This document shows, piece by piece, positions 32,835 through 41,137 of a DNA stretch of 64,000 bases (positions are counted from its first letter, which is position 1; each line of letters opens with the position of its first letter). Position numbers and translations under genes: made by a program. The notes below the pieces were generated by a model. That model made no database searches. It saw only the letters and a list, made by a program, of their open reading frames with translations, and was not told where the DNA came from. Source of the stretch: Alkalibacillus aidingensis (GTDB lineage: Bacteria; Bacillota; Bacilli; Bacillales; Alkalibacillaceae); NCBI RefSeq assembly GCF_014595945.1, contig NZ_JABXWU010000008.1:41651-105650 (forward strand). Reading direction: 5' to 3'.

Positions 32835-33470
32835 TTATTGTTTTTTAGCATGGGTGAGCCATACAAAATCATTTAACTGTTCAAATTCTACTTGATACCC
32901 TGCTTGCTCACCAATTTGCTTCATTTTGGGGATGGTTGTGTAATATTCTCGCGTTAGGTCTTCTGCTAAATCAGGGAACCCTTTATTCTTAGCTTCCTCA
33001 ATTTTCTCTCGAAATGCTGTGTCGTCTTTAAACATCGTATCAGCAAATACGATCTGACCATTAACGGTTAATAGATCGTAATATCTTCTCATTGCTTGGA
33101 ATTTCTCATCATCAGTTAAATGGTGAAAAGCATAGGAACTGACGATAGTTTCAACATTCTTAACCTTAGGAAAGTTTAAAAAGTCGCCATCATGAACGGT
33201 TAGGTTGGGAAATCTCTCCTGAGCCATTAAACGCATATTAAGGTTAGGTTCAACAGCTATGACAGGGACTCCTTTAGTGACTAATTTTTCTGTTAAATTT
33301 CCAGTTCCTACGCCAAATTCCAATGTCACTCCATAGGACAGTTCAACCACTCGTTCTAAAATAGCCTGATAATCTCTGAAAACTTCTCGATACTGTTCAT
33401 TATGACCAGAAACCGTTTGGTCATAAGATTCGGCCCATTCATCAAATATATGCATAAACTCACGACCCAT
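32835..33470 (-). CDS. yrrT: SAM-dependent methyltransferase YrrT
   Basis: A 211-residue class I methyltransferase. The SAM loop is VTLEFGVGTGNLTEKLV, followed by VIAVEPNLNMRLMAQER and VSSYAFHHLTDDEKFQAM. The start MGREFMHIFDEWAESYDQTV matches YrrT of B. subtilis, first gene of the yrrT-mtnN-mccAB operon, a putative SAM-consuming enzyme of unknown acceptor. ATG 33470 has AGAGGTG six bases upstream; GTG 33479 is rejected. Confidence 0.92.
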   Translation of the reverse strand: MGREFMHIFDEWAESYDQTVSGHNEQYREVFRDYQAILERVVELSYGVTLEFGVGTGNLTEKLVTKGVPVIAVEPNLNMRLMAQERFPNLTVHDGDFLNFPKVKNVETIVSSYAFHHLTDDEKFQAMRRYYDLLTVNGQIVFADTMFKDDTAFREKIEEAKNKGFPDLAEDLTREYYTTIPKMKQIGEQAGYQVEFEQLNDFVWLTHAKKQ

Positions 33471-33529
33471 GTCGTTCACCTCTGAGTTATATTTTATTTT
33501 TCCTACCTGTTTACTTGGTAATTAACAAA

Positions 33530-33559
33530 AGTATACCACAGGACAAACTAAATAAGCAA
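33530..33559 (-). promoter_or_regulatory. Promoter of the yrrT-luxS-mccAB operon
   Basis: Minus-strand -35 TTGCTT (plus 33554-33559), 18-bp spacer, -10 TATACT (33530-33535). In B. subtilis the equivalent operon is repressed by CymR; I see no unmistakable CymR box by eye. Confidence 0.5.
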
Positions 33560-33669
33560 AAAAGGAAACGCCCAATTTTAGTAAGGTTGTGAGACTTTTC
33601 CTGTCTATAAAAATGCTTTGTGTTTACTGCCTTTGTTATGTGATTCGTGATCGGCTCAAGAAGCAGGTT

Positions 33670-34571
33670 GATCGGTCAAAGAGAGGTGCGCTCTATTCCC
33701 GGGAGAGCCGTTCAAGCAGGTTGATCGGTCAAAGAGAGGTGCGCTCTATTCCCGGAAGGAGCGCTCAAGCTGGGTGATCGGTCAAAGAGAGGTACGCTCT
33801 ATTCCCGGAAGAGCCGTTCAAGCAGGTTGATCGGTCAAAGAGAGGTGCGCTCTATTCCCGGAAAGAGCCCCTCAAGCCGGTTGATCGGTCAAAGAGAGGT
33901 GTGCTCTATTCCCGGAAGAGCCGCTCAAGCAGGTCGATCGGTCAAAGAGAGGTGTGCTCTATTCCCGGATGAGCCGTTCAAGCTGGATGATCGGTTAAAG
34001 AGAGGTGTGCTCTATTCCCGGAAGAGCCGTTCAAGCAGGTTGATCGGTCAAAGAGAGATGCGCTCTATTCCCGGAAGAGCCGTTCAAGCAGGTTGATCGG
34101 TCAAAGAGAGGTGCGCTCTATTCCCGGATGAGCCGTTCAAGCTGGATGATCGGTCAAAGAGAGATGCGCTCTATTCCCGGAAGAGCCGTTCAAGCAGGTT
34201 GATCGGTCAAAGAGAGGTGTGCTCTATTCCCGGAAGAGCCCTTCAAGCTGGGTGATCGGTCAAAGAGAGGTGTGCTCTATTCCCGGAAGAGCCGTTCAAG
34301 CAGGTTGATCGGTCAAAGAGAGGTACGCTCTATTCCCGGAAGAACCACTCAAGCAGGTTGATCGGTCAAAGAGAGGTGCGCTCTATTCCCGGATGAGCCG
34401 TTCAAGCTGGATGATCGGTCAAAGAGAGGTACGCTCTATTCCCGGAAGAGCCGTTCAAGCAGGTTGATCGGTCAAAGAGAGATGCGCTCTATTCCCGGAA
34501 GAGCCGTTCAAGCAGGTTGATCGGTCAAAGAGAGGTGCGCTCTATTCCCGGAAAGAGCTTTCAAAACAGGT
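33670..34571. repeat. Tandem array, 17 copies of a 53-bp GC-rich unit
   Basis: Units begin GATCGGTCAAAGAGAG at 33670, 33723, 33776, 33829, 33883, 33936, 33989, 34042, 34095, 34148, 34201, 34254, 34307, 34360, 34413, 34466 and 34519: 53 bp each, one of 54. Each contains AGAG(G)TGCGCTCT, then ATTCCCGGA and a more variable arm (GAGCCGTTCAAGC). A partial copy precedes (GATCGG at 33643) and a decayed one follows (about 34560-34600). Copies differ at scattered sites and there are no unique spacers. The unit is about 55% GC, well above the surroundings. Function unknown. Confidence 0.97.
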
Positions 34572-34732
34572 TAGCTGTCAAATAGAACTCGTCTACCTCT
34601 CATAGGTTCGGTTCAGTTTGATTATGAGATTTTATTTTTATTGGATGAGACTTATCTAGGCACGCTTTTTACCGGAGTTGCTACCTCACTCTCCACTCGA
34701 TCAATGGAGTTTTGGTCGCTCGGTTTTGTCAT
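34572..34732. other. Non-coding region after the 53-bp array
   Basis: Contains a decayed repeat (GTCAAATAGAACTCG) and unique AT-rich sequence with a weak CTCCA/TGGAG hairpin. No gene is supported; a 120-codon open frame from 34641 has no SD and crosses a terminator. Confidence 0.5.
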
Positions 34733-34771
34733 AAAAATAGGACTTCCTCCAGGTTGTTGGGGAAGTCCTAT
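34733..34771 (-). terminator. Terminator downstream of pdxK
   Basis: ATAGGACTTCC (34737-34747) pairs with GGAAGTCCTAT (34761-34771), followed on the minus strand by five T. It lies 136 nt past the pdxK stop. Confidence 0.75.
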
Positions 34772-34906
34772 ATGTTGCGTAATAACTATATATAACGCGA
34801 AAAAGTTACGTTCAGGTCAGTATTGGACAGCCTTTCAAAAAAGGGAGGAGAAAGAAACAAGTGTCAATAACTACCTAAGTACTATAACTCCTATCGCGAA
34901 ATACGA

Positions 34907-35701
34907 CTATTTTCGATTTGCAAATTGGTTAACTGGACCAACGTACTCGTTTAATTGCCATGATTGTTCAATCGCTTTTGTTATAAACTGTTTAGCAGAT
35001 TGAACGGCTTCTCTAGGCGAATGTCCTTTGACGATTGATGCGGTAACAGCCGAAGCAAACGTACAACCGGCTCCATGAGTGAATGGTGTATCGATCATAT
35101 CATGTTCGAATAATTCAAATTGATCACCATCATAAAAGACGTCAACAGCTTGATCACCTTCTACTTCTGATCCACCTTTAACAATGACATGTTTTGCCCC
35201 TAGATCATATATTTTTTGGGCAGCCTCTTTCATTTCATCGACCGTTGTGATGTTAGACATTTGAGCTAACTGACCCGCTTCAAACAGGTTAGGTGTAGTG
35301 ATTAGTGCTTTGGGGACAAGTAATTCTCTTAAGGCTTTAGCATTTTCCGGGTAGAGTGGTTCATCTTGTCCCTTACAGGCTAGCACGGGATCAACCACGG
35401 CATCCAATTGGTATTTATCCAGTGTATTTGCTGCAAGTTCTATAATTTCAGTAGTTGGTAGCATTCCAGTTTTCATGATATCTACACCAACGCCATCTAA
35501 TATGGTCGTGATTTGTGCTTGAACGGTTTCTCGGTCAATAGGGTAGACATCATGCGCCCACTGGTTATTAGGATTTTGTGCCACAATCGTTGTGAGAGCA
35601 GTCATACCATAAACACCGATTTCCTGGTATGTTTTTAGATCAGCTTGAATTCCAGCCCCACCACTAGTATCTGAACCAGCTATAACAAGTACCTTTTTCA
35701 T
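34907..35701 (-). CDS. pdxK: Pyridoxine/pyridoxal kinase (ThiD-like fold)
   Basis: A 264-residue ribokinase-superfamily enzyme. The start KKVLVIAGSDTSGGAGIQAD, GVGVDIMKTGMLPTTEIIEL, TPNLFEAGQL and the anion-hole/catalytic motif TPFTHGAGCTFASAVTA are present. It closely follows B. subtilis PdxK, a ThiD-like vitamin B6 kinase, including the C-terminal LNEYVGPVNQF. HMP kinase activity (ThiD) cannot be excluded by eye. Single gene with its own terminator. Confidence 0.88.
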   Translation of the reverse strand: MKKVLVIAGSDTSGGAGIQADLKTYQEIGVYGMTALTTIVAQNPNNQWAHDVYPIDRETVQAQITTILDGVGVDIMKTGMLPTTEIIELAANTLDKYQLDAVVDPVLACKGQDEPLYPENAKALRELLVPKALITTPNLFEAGQLAQMSNITTVDEMKEAAQKIYDLGAKHVIVKGGSEVEGDQAVDVFYDGDQFELFEHDMIDTPFTHGAGCTFASAVTASIVKGHSPREAVQSAKQFITKAIEQSWQLNEYVGPVNQFANRK

Positions 35702-35779
35702 TGGTCAAAACCTCACTTCTCTTTATCTTCTAATCGTATTGTATCTTTGTTCAACATGATTTTCCAATGTTTTACTTAG

Positions 35780-37024
35780 TTAAGCCTGTTTAGTTGATTC
35801 TTTTTGAACAACTGATTTTTCATTTGAATGTTCTTCTTTCCATTTAGTTAAGAATAAGGCAATACCACTAGCTAGTAGAAGGGCACTTGTTACATAGAAG
35901 ACAGAAGCAATTCCATAGTAACCTGCAATAAGACCACCCATCACAGGACCGATAACGTTCCCTAAAAATCGTAGGCTCGTATTGTAACCTAAAACCTCGC
36001 CTTGTATTGCGATTGGAGCTGCCTGTCGAATATAAGCCATTCGCACAGGGATAATTCCACCGAGTGTCACTCCTAATAGAAAACGAACAATAACTAGTTG
36101 CCAAACCTCATTAACTAGTGCACCTGGGAAATAGACCACCGCTGCCAAGATGACTAAAAGAATAAGAACCTTGTCGTAACCAACCTTATCAGCAATCATT
36201 CCCCAACGCCTGGTCATCAGCAAATTTCCAAGCCCTGTTACTGAAAAAGCTATACCTGAGATAAAGGCGATATTTGCCGGCCCATTTAACTCGGCGACGT
36301 ACAGTGCAAGTATAGGCTGAATAGAGAAGTGAGCGATTTGTACAAACATAGAAATAATTAGCACCATTAATAACATCGGATGGCGAATAATATGTTGAAG
36401 AACTTCCTTACGTGAATAGCTCTCTTTTTCTTCCTTCTCACCAGCCAATCGGGTTTCTCTAACACCGATTAAGACACATAGACCTGCAATAAATAAAGTA
36501 ATCGCTGTGTACTGGAAAGCTTGTGCGAAGCCTATCCAGTCAGCTAATATACCACCTAATAGTGGTCCAGTTAACGTTCCGGTTACGGTTCCTGTTTGCA
36601 ATGTACCGAGCACACGGCCCGAAACCTTCTTTGGAGTCTGTGTTGAAATAAGCGCTTGAGAAGTTGAGATAAATCCAGCAAAAATACCCATAAGTAGGCG
36701 TAGAATGAATAATTGGATGACGGAAGTGACAAATCCCATTAAAAAGACACTTAGGGCTAATCCGAAGCCCATCATGACAAGAATTGGCTTGCGACCAAAA
36801 CGGTCACCAATGCGTCCCCAAATAGGTGAAAAAATGATTGCTGTCACAAACGTAATCGCAAATGTCCAACCCGCCCAATTTTTAACGTACTCATCTGAGA
36901 AGTTGCCGAACGTCTCAATGTAGAGAGAGAGGAACGGCATAACCATCGTCATACTACCTGCAATAAAAAAATTGGCGAACCACATGATCGCCAAATTCCG
37001 TTTTGCGAGTTTCTCCTGATCCAA
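35780..37024 (-). CDS. MFS multidrug-type efflux transporter
   Basis: A 414-residue major facilitator with 12 helices. Motif A is PIWGRIGDRFGRKPILVMMG, motif C-like GTVTGTLTGPLLGGILAD follows helix 5, and a second motif A-like MTRRWGMIADKVGYDKVLIL occurs mid-protein. The YitG/NorA drug-efflux group is the nearest type I recognise; the substrate is unknown. It starts at TTG 37024 with AAGGGT six bases upstream. No regulator gene adjoins it. Confidence 0.8.
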   Translation of the reverse strand: MDQEKLAKRNLAIMWFANFFIAGSMTMVMPFLSLYIETFGNFSDEYVKNWAGWTFAITFVTAIIFSPIWGRIGDRFGRKPILVMMGFGLALSVFLMGFVTSVIQLFILRLLMGIFAGFISTSQALISTQTPKKVSGRVLGTLQTGTVTGTLTGPLLGGILADWIGFAQAFQYTAITLFIAGLCVLIGVRETRLAGEKEEKESYSRKEVLQHIIRHPMLLMVLIISMFVQIAHFSIQPILALYVAELNGPANIAFISGIAFSVTGLGNLLMTRRWGMIADKVGYDKVLILLVILAAVVYFPGALVNEVWQLVIVRFLLGVTLGGIIPVRMAYIRQAAPIAIQGEVLGYNTSLRFLGNVIGPVMGGLIAGYYGIASVFYVTSALLLASGIALFLTKWKEEHSNEKSVVQKESTKQA

Positions 37025-37132
37025 AACGTACCCTTCTTTCTAGTTTTCTCTAATTATTTCGTGTTACGTTTATTTCGTCAGTCTAAATATAACAAATTAT
37101 CGAACAATTGTCGAGTGGATTGATTCGTAATT

Positions 37133-37166
37133 AAAAAACCAACTAAATCATTTTGATCTAGTTGGT
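37133..37166 (-). terminator. Terminator after the iron ABC transporter operon
   Basis: ACCAACTA (37138-37145) with TAGTTGGT (37159-37166), extended inside by ATCA/TGAT, then six T on the minus strand. Confidence 0.8.
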
Positions 37167-37183
37167 ATAGTTAGCGTCTTAAT

Positions 37184-37921
37184 CTACACGCGCGATAATA
37201 TTCGTGGCTTAACAGGCAATCGCTCATCGAAGCTACAATCCGTACCTAACACTTCACTAGGAGTACCAATCTGGGCGACTGCTCCTTTTCTTAATACCAC
37301 AATTCGGTCTGCTAGTGCTTGTGAATCATCTTGGTCATGAGTCACGAAAATCGATGTTACACCTGTTGCTTTAATAATACGTCTTAGCTCTTCACGAATG
37401 CGAATTTGTAAATCTGCATCAAGGTTACTAAATGGTTCATCAAAAAGTAATAACTTCGGTTTAGGTGCTAGAGCTCTAGCTAAGGCCACACGCTGCTGCT
37501 GCCCACCACTTAATTCAAAGGGATAACGCTTACGGTAATCCTCTAAATTGACCAGTTCAAGCACCTCACCGATTCGTTCTTTCTTATCTTTACGAGGCCA
37601 TTTTTGAAGACCGAATTTAATATTATCTTCAACAGTCATATGTGGGAACAAAGCATAGTCTTGGAATACCATGCCCACCCCCCGTTTCTCCGGCTGAATA
37701 AAGCTTGAATTACTACACATGCAATGGTCTCCAACCATGATATTGCCGTTAGTAGGCATTTCCAAACCAGCTATTAGGCGAAGGATCGTGCTTTTACCAC
37801 TACCCGATTCACCTAGGATAGAAATAATTTCACCTTGATCAATCGTTAAGTTGAAGTCTTTAATTGTACTCTCTTTTGCATTCGGGTATTTAAAAGCCAA
37901 CTCTCTAATATGAACAAACAT
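37184..37921 (-). CDS. fbpC: Iron(III) ABC transporter ATP-binding protein
   Basis: A 245-residue ABC ATPase: Walker [22 protein letters not shown]-loop GMVFQDYALFPHMTVEDNI, signature [16 protein letters not shown], Walker B LLLFDEPFSNLDADL and switch His IFVTHDQDDSQALADRIVVL. It matches FbpC/PotA-like subunits but lacks most of the C-terminal regulatory domain of long FbpC. Starts 6 nt after the permease gene. Confidence 0.9.
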   Translation of the reverse strand: MFVHIRELAFKYPNAKESTIKDFNLTIDQGEIISILGESGSGKSTILRLIAGLEMPTNGNIMVGDHCMCSNSSFIQPEKRGVGMVFQDYALFPHMTVEDNIKFGLQKWPRKDKKERIGEVLELVNLEDYRKRYPFELSGGQQQRVALARALAPKPKLLLFDEPFSNLDADLQIRIREELRRIIKATGVTSIFVTHDQDDSQALADRIVVLRKGAVAQIGTPSEVLGTDCSFDERLPVKPRILSRV

Positions 37922-37927
37922 ATAGCA

Positions 37928-39562
37928 TTACTCCTTTTCTAAGACGTGATGAAACACATAAATCGCCATCGCACTAACCACAACAATAATAATCGACGGA
38001 ATAGCTGCTTGATGAATCATTTCATCAGAGGCATATTGGTAAGCTTTTGTTGCTAATGTATCAAAATTAAAAGGACGCAAAATTAACGTTAACGGTAACT
38101 CTTTCATAATATCGATAAAAGCTAAGATGAAACCACCGAAAATGGCTCCTCGGATAAGCTTCATATCAACTTTGAAGAACGATTTGGTTACACTCATGCC
38201 GAGCATTCTTGATGCTTCGGTGAAATTTGTTCCGATTCGATCAAATCCAGATTCAATTGAGTTATATCCGACCGCTAAATAGCGTATAACATAGGCAAAG
38301 ATGAGCATAAATATACTAGTGCTAATCACTAAAGTAGGTTGTAGACCTAACCACTCATAAAAATCGAATAATTCACGATCAATCGCAGTGAAAAAGGTTA
38401 CGATTCCTACAGCAATAACCGCACCTGGTATCGAATAACCGAGAATGGTTACTTTGGGAAAGGTTTTAGCTAGCATTCCTCGATTTAATCGAGCAAAGTT
38501 ACTTATAACAACAGCTATCACAACAATCATACTAGCCGCAATGAAAGCAACAGTGATGGAGTTCCAAATTAGCCCCCAAAATTCATTAGAGAAAAATTGT
38601 TTATACGTTAAGGTAGCCCAATGAAGTAATTGAGCAATTGGAATTAAAAAGGCAATTAGAAAAATAAAAGAGCAGTAACTAAATGCTAGCCATTTTTGTT
38701 TGCCTTCTAACTTCACCGGCTGAAGTAATTTGACTTTAGTGGTTGTAAAGCTGTACCGGCGCCGGCCTCTAAAGATCCGTTCTAGAACTAATAGGAACAA
38801 TACGATAATCATTAATGTTCCTGCTAATTTAACAGCAGATTGCAAATCACCCATCCCAAACCATGTCTGGAAGATCGCTGTAGTGAATGTTTGAATTCCA
38901 TAATAGCTTACCACACCGTAATCATTCAAAACCTCTAATACCACTAAGCTGACTCCGGCAATAATGGCAGCTCTAGATATTGGTAAAACAACTTTAAAAT
39001 AAATCCTCCATGAACTACTACCCAAAATTCGAGCATTCTCAACTAAAGCAGTCGATTGCCTTGCTAAGAAGGCCTTTGTGATCGTAAATACATAAGGGAA
39101 TAGGAAAATTGTTAAAATAAAGATTGCACCAGGCATGTTCATGATATTAAAGTATTGTTGATTGACAGTCATATCAAATTGATTCCGTAAAGACGTTTGA
39201 ATCACACCAGTGTAATTTAATATCCCATGATAAGTATATGCACCTATATATGGAGGTATAGCTAGTGGGAGGATTAACCCCCATTGAAAAAAACCTCTTA
39301 ACGGAAAATCATAAGCTGAAATAATCCACGCTAGACTAGTTCCAATGACAAGTGTCAGAAAACCAACAAATAAAACGAGTACCAACGTGTTTTGTATATA
39401 TTGTTGTAACATGTATTCACGAATATGCAGCCAATTTTCGTTCGGCTCTGAGAAGAACTGTACAATAATGGATAGGTTAGGTAACAGTACGAGTAAAACA
39501 AAAATAATGCTTAAAACGGTCCACATGTTCATTGTTAGCTTAAGTGTTCGAAACCATTTCAA
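37928..39562 (-). CDS. fbpB: Iron(III) ABC transporter permease (fused, 12 TM)
   Basis: A 544-residue FbpB-type permease made of two permease halves, each ending in an ABC coupling loop: LVENARILGSSSWRIYFKVV in the first and NFTEASRMLGMSVTKSFFKV in the second. About 12 membrane helices. One polypeptide thus supplies both channel halves, as usual for Fbp/Sfu/Fut iron transporters. It is second in a Fur-box operon and is separated from the binding protein gene by 121 nt containing a hairpin. Confidence 0.92.
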   Translation of the reverse strand: MKWFRTLKLTMNMWTVLSIIFVLLVLLPNLSIIVQFFSEPNENWLHIREYMLQQYIQNTLVLVLFVGFLTLVIGTSLAWIISAYDFPLRGFFQWGLILPLAIPPYIGAYTYHGILNYTGVIQTSLRNQFDMTVNQQYFNIMNMPGAIFILTIFLFPYVFTITKAFLARQSTALVENARILGSSSWRIYFKVVLPISRAAIIAGVSLVVLEVLNDYGVVSYYGIQTFTTAIFQTWFGMGDLQSAVKLAGTLMIIVLFLLVLERIFRGRRRYSFTTTKVKLLQPVKLEGKQKWLAFSYCSFIFLIAFLIPIAQLLHWATLTYKQFFSNEFWGLIWNSITVAFIAASMIVVIAVVISNFARLNRGMLAKTFPKVTILGYSIPGAVIAVGIVTFFTAIDRELFDFYEWLGLQPTLVISTSIFMLIFAYVIRYLAVGYNSIESGFDRIGTNFTEASRMLGMSVTKSFFKVDMKLIRGAIFGGFILAFIDIMKELPLTLILRPFNFDTLATKAYQYASDEMIHQAAIPSIIIVVVSAMAIYVFHHVLEKE

Positions 39563-39634
39563 AAAGACACTTCCTTTACCATCTAAGCAACCACTACTAT
39601 CATACTAAAAATAGGGAATGAACAAAAGGCTGTA

Positions 39635-39657
39635 GCCGCTCCAAAATTTGGAGCGGC
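39635..39657 (-). other. Intra-operon hairpin between the iron-binding lipoprotein and permease genes
   Basis: GCCGCTCCAAA (39635-39645) and TTTGGAGCGGC (39647-39657) are exact complements. On the minus strand only a short CTTTTG follows, so it is a partial terminator or an mRNA-protecting hairpin that would favour the lipoprotein transcript. Confidence 0.65.
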
Positions 39658-39683
39658 ACAAAGGTTTAATAATTAGTCACAAC

Positions 39684-40799
39684 TTATTGCCAACCTACTT
39701 CATTGAAGATTCGAACAGCTTCTCCGTTGTTTTCTCCTAAGATAGATAAGTTTAGATCTTGCTCTTCAAATTCTCCCCATTCTTGTAACACATCCGCTGG
39801 TTCAACATCAGGATTGACAGGATATTCGTAGTTAGCACCTGCGAAAGTTTCCTGAACGTCAATATCAGTTAAGTACTCAATTAACTGTATCGCATTATCA
39901 GGATTTGGTGAATTCTTGGCTAGGCCAATACCACTTATGTTAACGTGTGTACCTGTAGTTTCTTGGTTCGGGAAGAAAACACCAAGCTCTTCAGCGACTT
40001 TTACTTCTTCCTCATCTGCGGAATTAAGCATACCACCTAAGTAATAAGTGTTCATAATCGCTACATCACCTTCACCAGCAGCAATCGCTTTGGCTTGATC
40101 ACGGTCGCCACCTTGAGGTGTACGTGCTAAGTTATCAACAATACCTTGCGCCCAATCTTTTGCTTCTTCACGACCATTTAATTCAATGAAAGAGGCAAGT
40201 AAGGATTGGTTATAAATATTTTCAGATGACCGGATTAAAACACGATCCTCCCACTCAGCTTCTGTTAAAGCCTCATAAGTTGAAAGTTCTTCCGGGTCGA
40301 CACGATCTTGGTGATAGGCAATGATACGTGCACGTTTAGTTAAACCAACCCATTCAGAATCCACATCACGTAAATTCTCAGGTACATTCTCTTCAATTAT
40401 ATCGCTTTCGATAGCTTGTAATAAATCCTGCTCTTTTGCACGGTGTAAACGTCCTGCATCTGCAGTGAAGAATAAATCAGCTTCTGAAGCATCTCCTTCA
40501 CGATTCATTCTTTCGATTAACTCATCGGCACTCCCGTTAATAATATTAACTTCAATACCTGTTTCTTCAGTGAAATCATTATAAATGTCATCATCTACAT
40601 CATAGTGACGACTAGTGTATATGTTGACCACACCAGCATCATCTTCTGTACCTTCAGCTTGCTCTTGATCTTCTTGGTCTTCTTCTTGAGGATCTTGTTG
40701 CTCTTCCTGTGGTTCCTCATCTGTGCCACATGCTGCTAAAACAACTACTGTAAATAATAAAGCTAGAGTTACCCATAATAATTTTCTCGAAAACATCAT
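39684..40799 (-). CDS. fbpA: Iron(III)-binding lipoprotein
   Basis: A 371-residue lipoprotein (signal with lipobox VLAACG), a very acidic linker (about 30 residues of E, D, Q), and an FbpA/FutA-type domain: VVNIYTSRHYDVDDDIYNDF, DLFFTADAGRLHRAKEQ, GDVAIMNTYYLGGML. The Tyr pair in NTYYLGG matches the ferric-ion-binding tyrosines of the family. It delivers Fe(III) to the FbpB/C pump. AAGGGA precedes the ATG (40799; a second in-frame ATG follows at 40796). Confidence 0.92.
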   Translation of the reverse strand: MMFSRKLLWVTLALLFTVVVLAACGTDEEPQEEQQDPQEEDQEDQEQAEGTEDDAGVVNIYTSRHYDVDDDIYNDFTEETGIEVNIINGSADELIERMNREGDASEADLFFTADAGRLHRAKEQDLLQAIESDIIEENVPENLRDVDSEWVGLTKRARIIAYHQDRVDPEELSTYEALTEAEWEDRVLIRSSENIYNQSLLASFIELNGREEAKDWAQGIVDNLARTPQGGDRDQAKAIAAGEGDVAIMNTYYLGGMLNSADEEEVKVAEELGVFFPNQETTGTHVNISGIGLAKNSPNPDNAIQLIEYLTDIDVQETFAGANYEYPVNPDVEPADVLQEWGEFEEQDLNLSILGENNGEAVRIFNEVGWQ

Positions 40800-40838
40800 C
40801 TTACGTCCCTTCTGTTTAGTTCTTTGTTTTTTAGTAAT

Positions 40839-40890
40839 TGAGAATAATTATCAATTTCTTAACTATATTGTGAATGATAATCATTCTCAA
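40839..40890 (-). promoter_or_regulatory. Two Fur boxes and promoter of the iron ABC operon
   Basis: Minus-strand -35 TTGAGA (plus 40885-40890), 17-bp spacer, -10 TATAGT (40862-40867). A perfect 7-1-7 Fur-type palindrome GAATGATAATCATTC (40872-40886) fills the spacer. A second, TGAGAATAATTATCA (40839-40853), lies just downstream of the -10. Repression by Fe-loaded Fur is expected. Confidence 0.92.
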
Positions 40891-40965
40891 GTCAATCACT
40901 TTTTTGAGAAAAAGTAAGAGAAGTAATGTCTTTGTTTGAAAAGTTGTCACAATTATTTAAGAAAT

Positions 40966-41065
40966 AGCTATGTTAAAGTCCGTTGTTGTTATGGTGATTC
41001 GCTTTTCACCATACAACAACTAAGAACTATTCCTTGAATTATCAACACTAAAATTTAACAGATCC
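40966..41065 (-). mobile_element. 100-bp MITE-like element, copy 1
   Basis: A 100-bp element about 93% identical (7 differences) to the reverse complement of 52213-52312. Ends are GCTATGTTAAAG and the decayed inverted copy ATTTAACAGATC. Inside is a hairpin TTGTTGTTATGGTG ... CACCATACAACAA. It is flanked by TAAGAAAT (40958-40965) and TAAGAAAC (41066-41073), an 8-bp target duplication with one mismatch. No coding capacity; it would need a transposase supplied in trans. Confidence 0.88.
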
Positions 41066-41073
41066 TAAGAAAC

Positions 41074-41111
41074 AAAAAACAGCTTGTACATTTATTATGA
41101 CAAGCTGTTTT
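41074..41111 (-). terminator. Terminator after cysK
   Basis: AAAACAGCTTGT (41076-41087) and ACAAGCTGTTTT (41100-41111) form a 12-bp stem with a T run on the minus strand. Confidence 0.8.
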
Positions 41112-41137
41112 AAAATTACTATACTTTTAAAGGTGTA

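Noticed and set aside
33589..34096. Repeat-encoded peptides (62 and 89 codons)
   Set aside because: The frames are translations of the 53-bp repeats, have no proper start context, and a 53-bp period shifts frame in every unit.
33670..34571. CRISPR array
   Set aside because: The whole 53-bp unit repeats with only scattered substitutions. There are no unique spacers of constant length and no cas genes in the window.
34641..35003. A 120-codon plus-strand ORF
   Set aside because: It has no SD, crosses the pdxK terminator hairpin and overlaps the 3' end of pdxK on the other strand.
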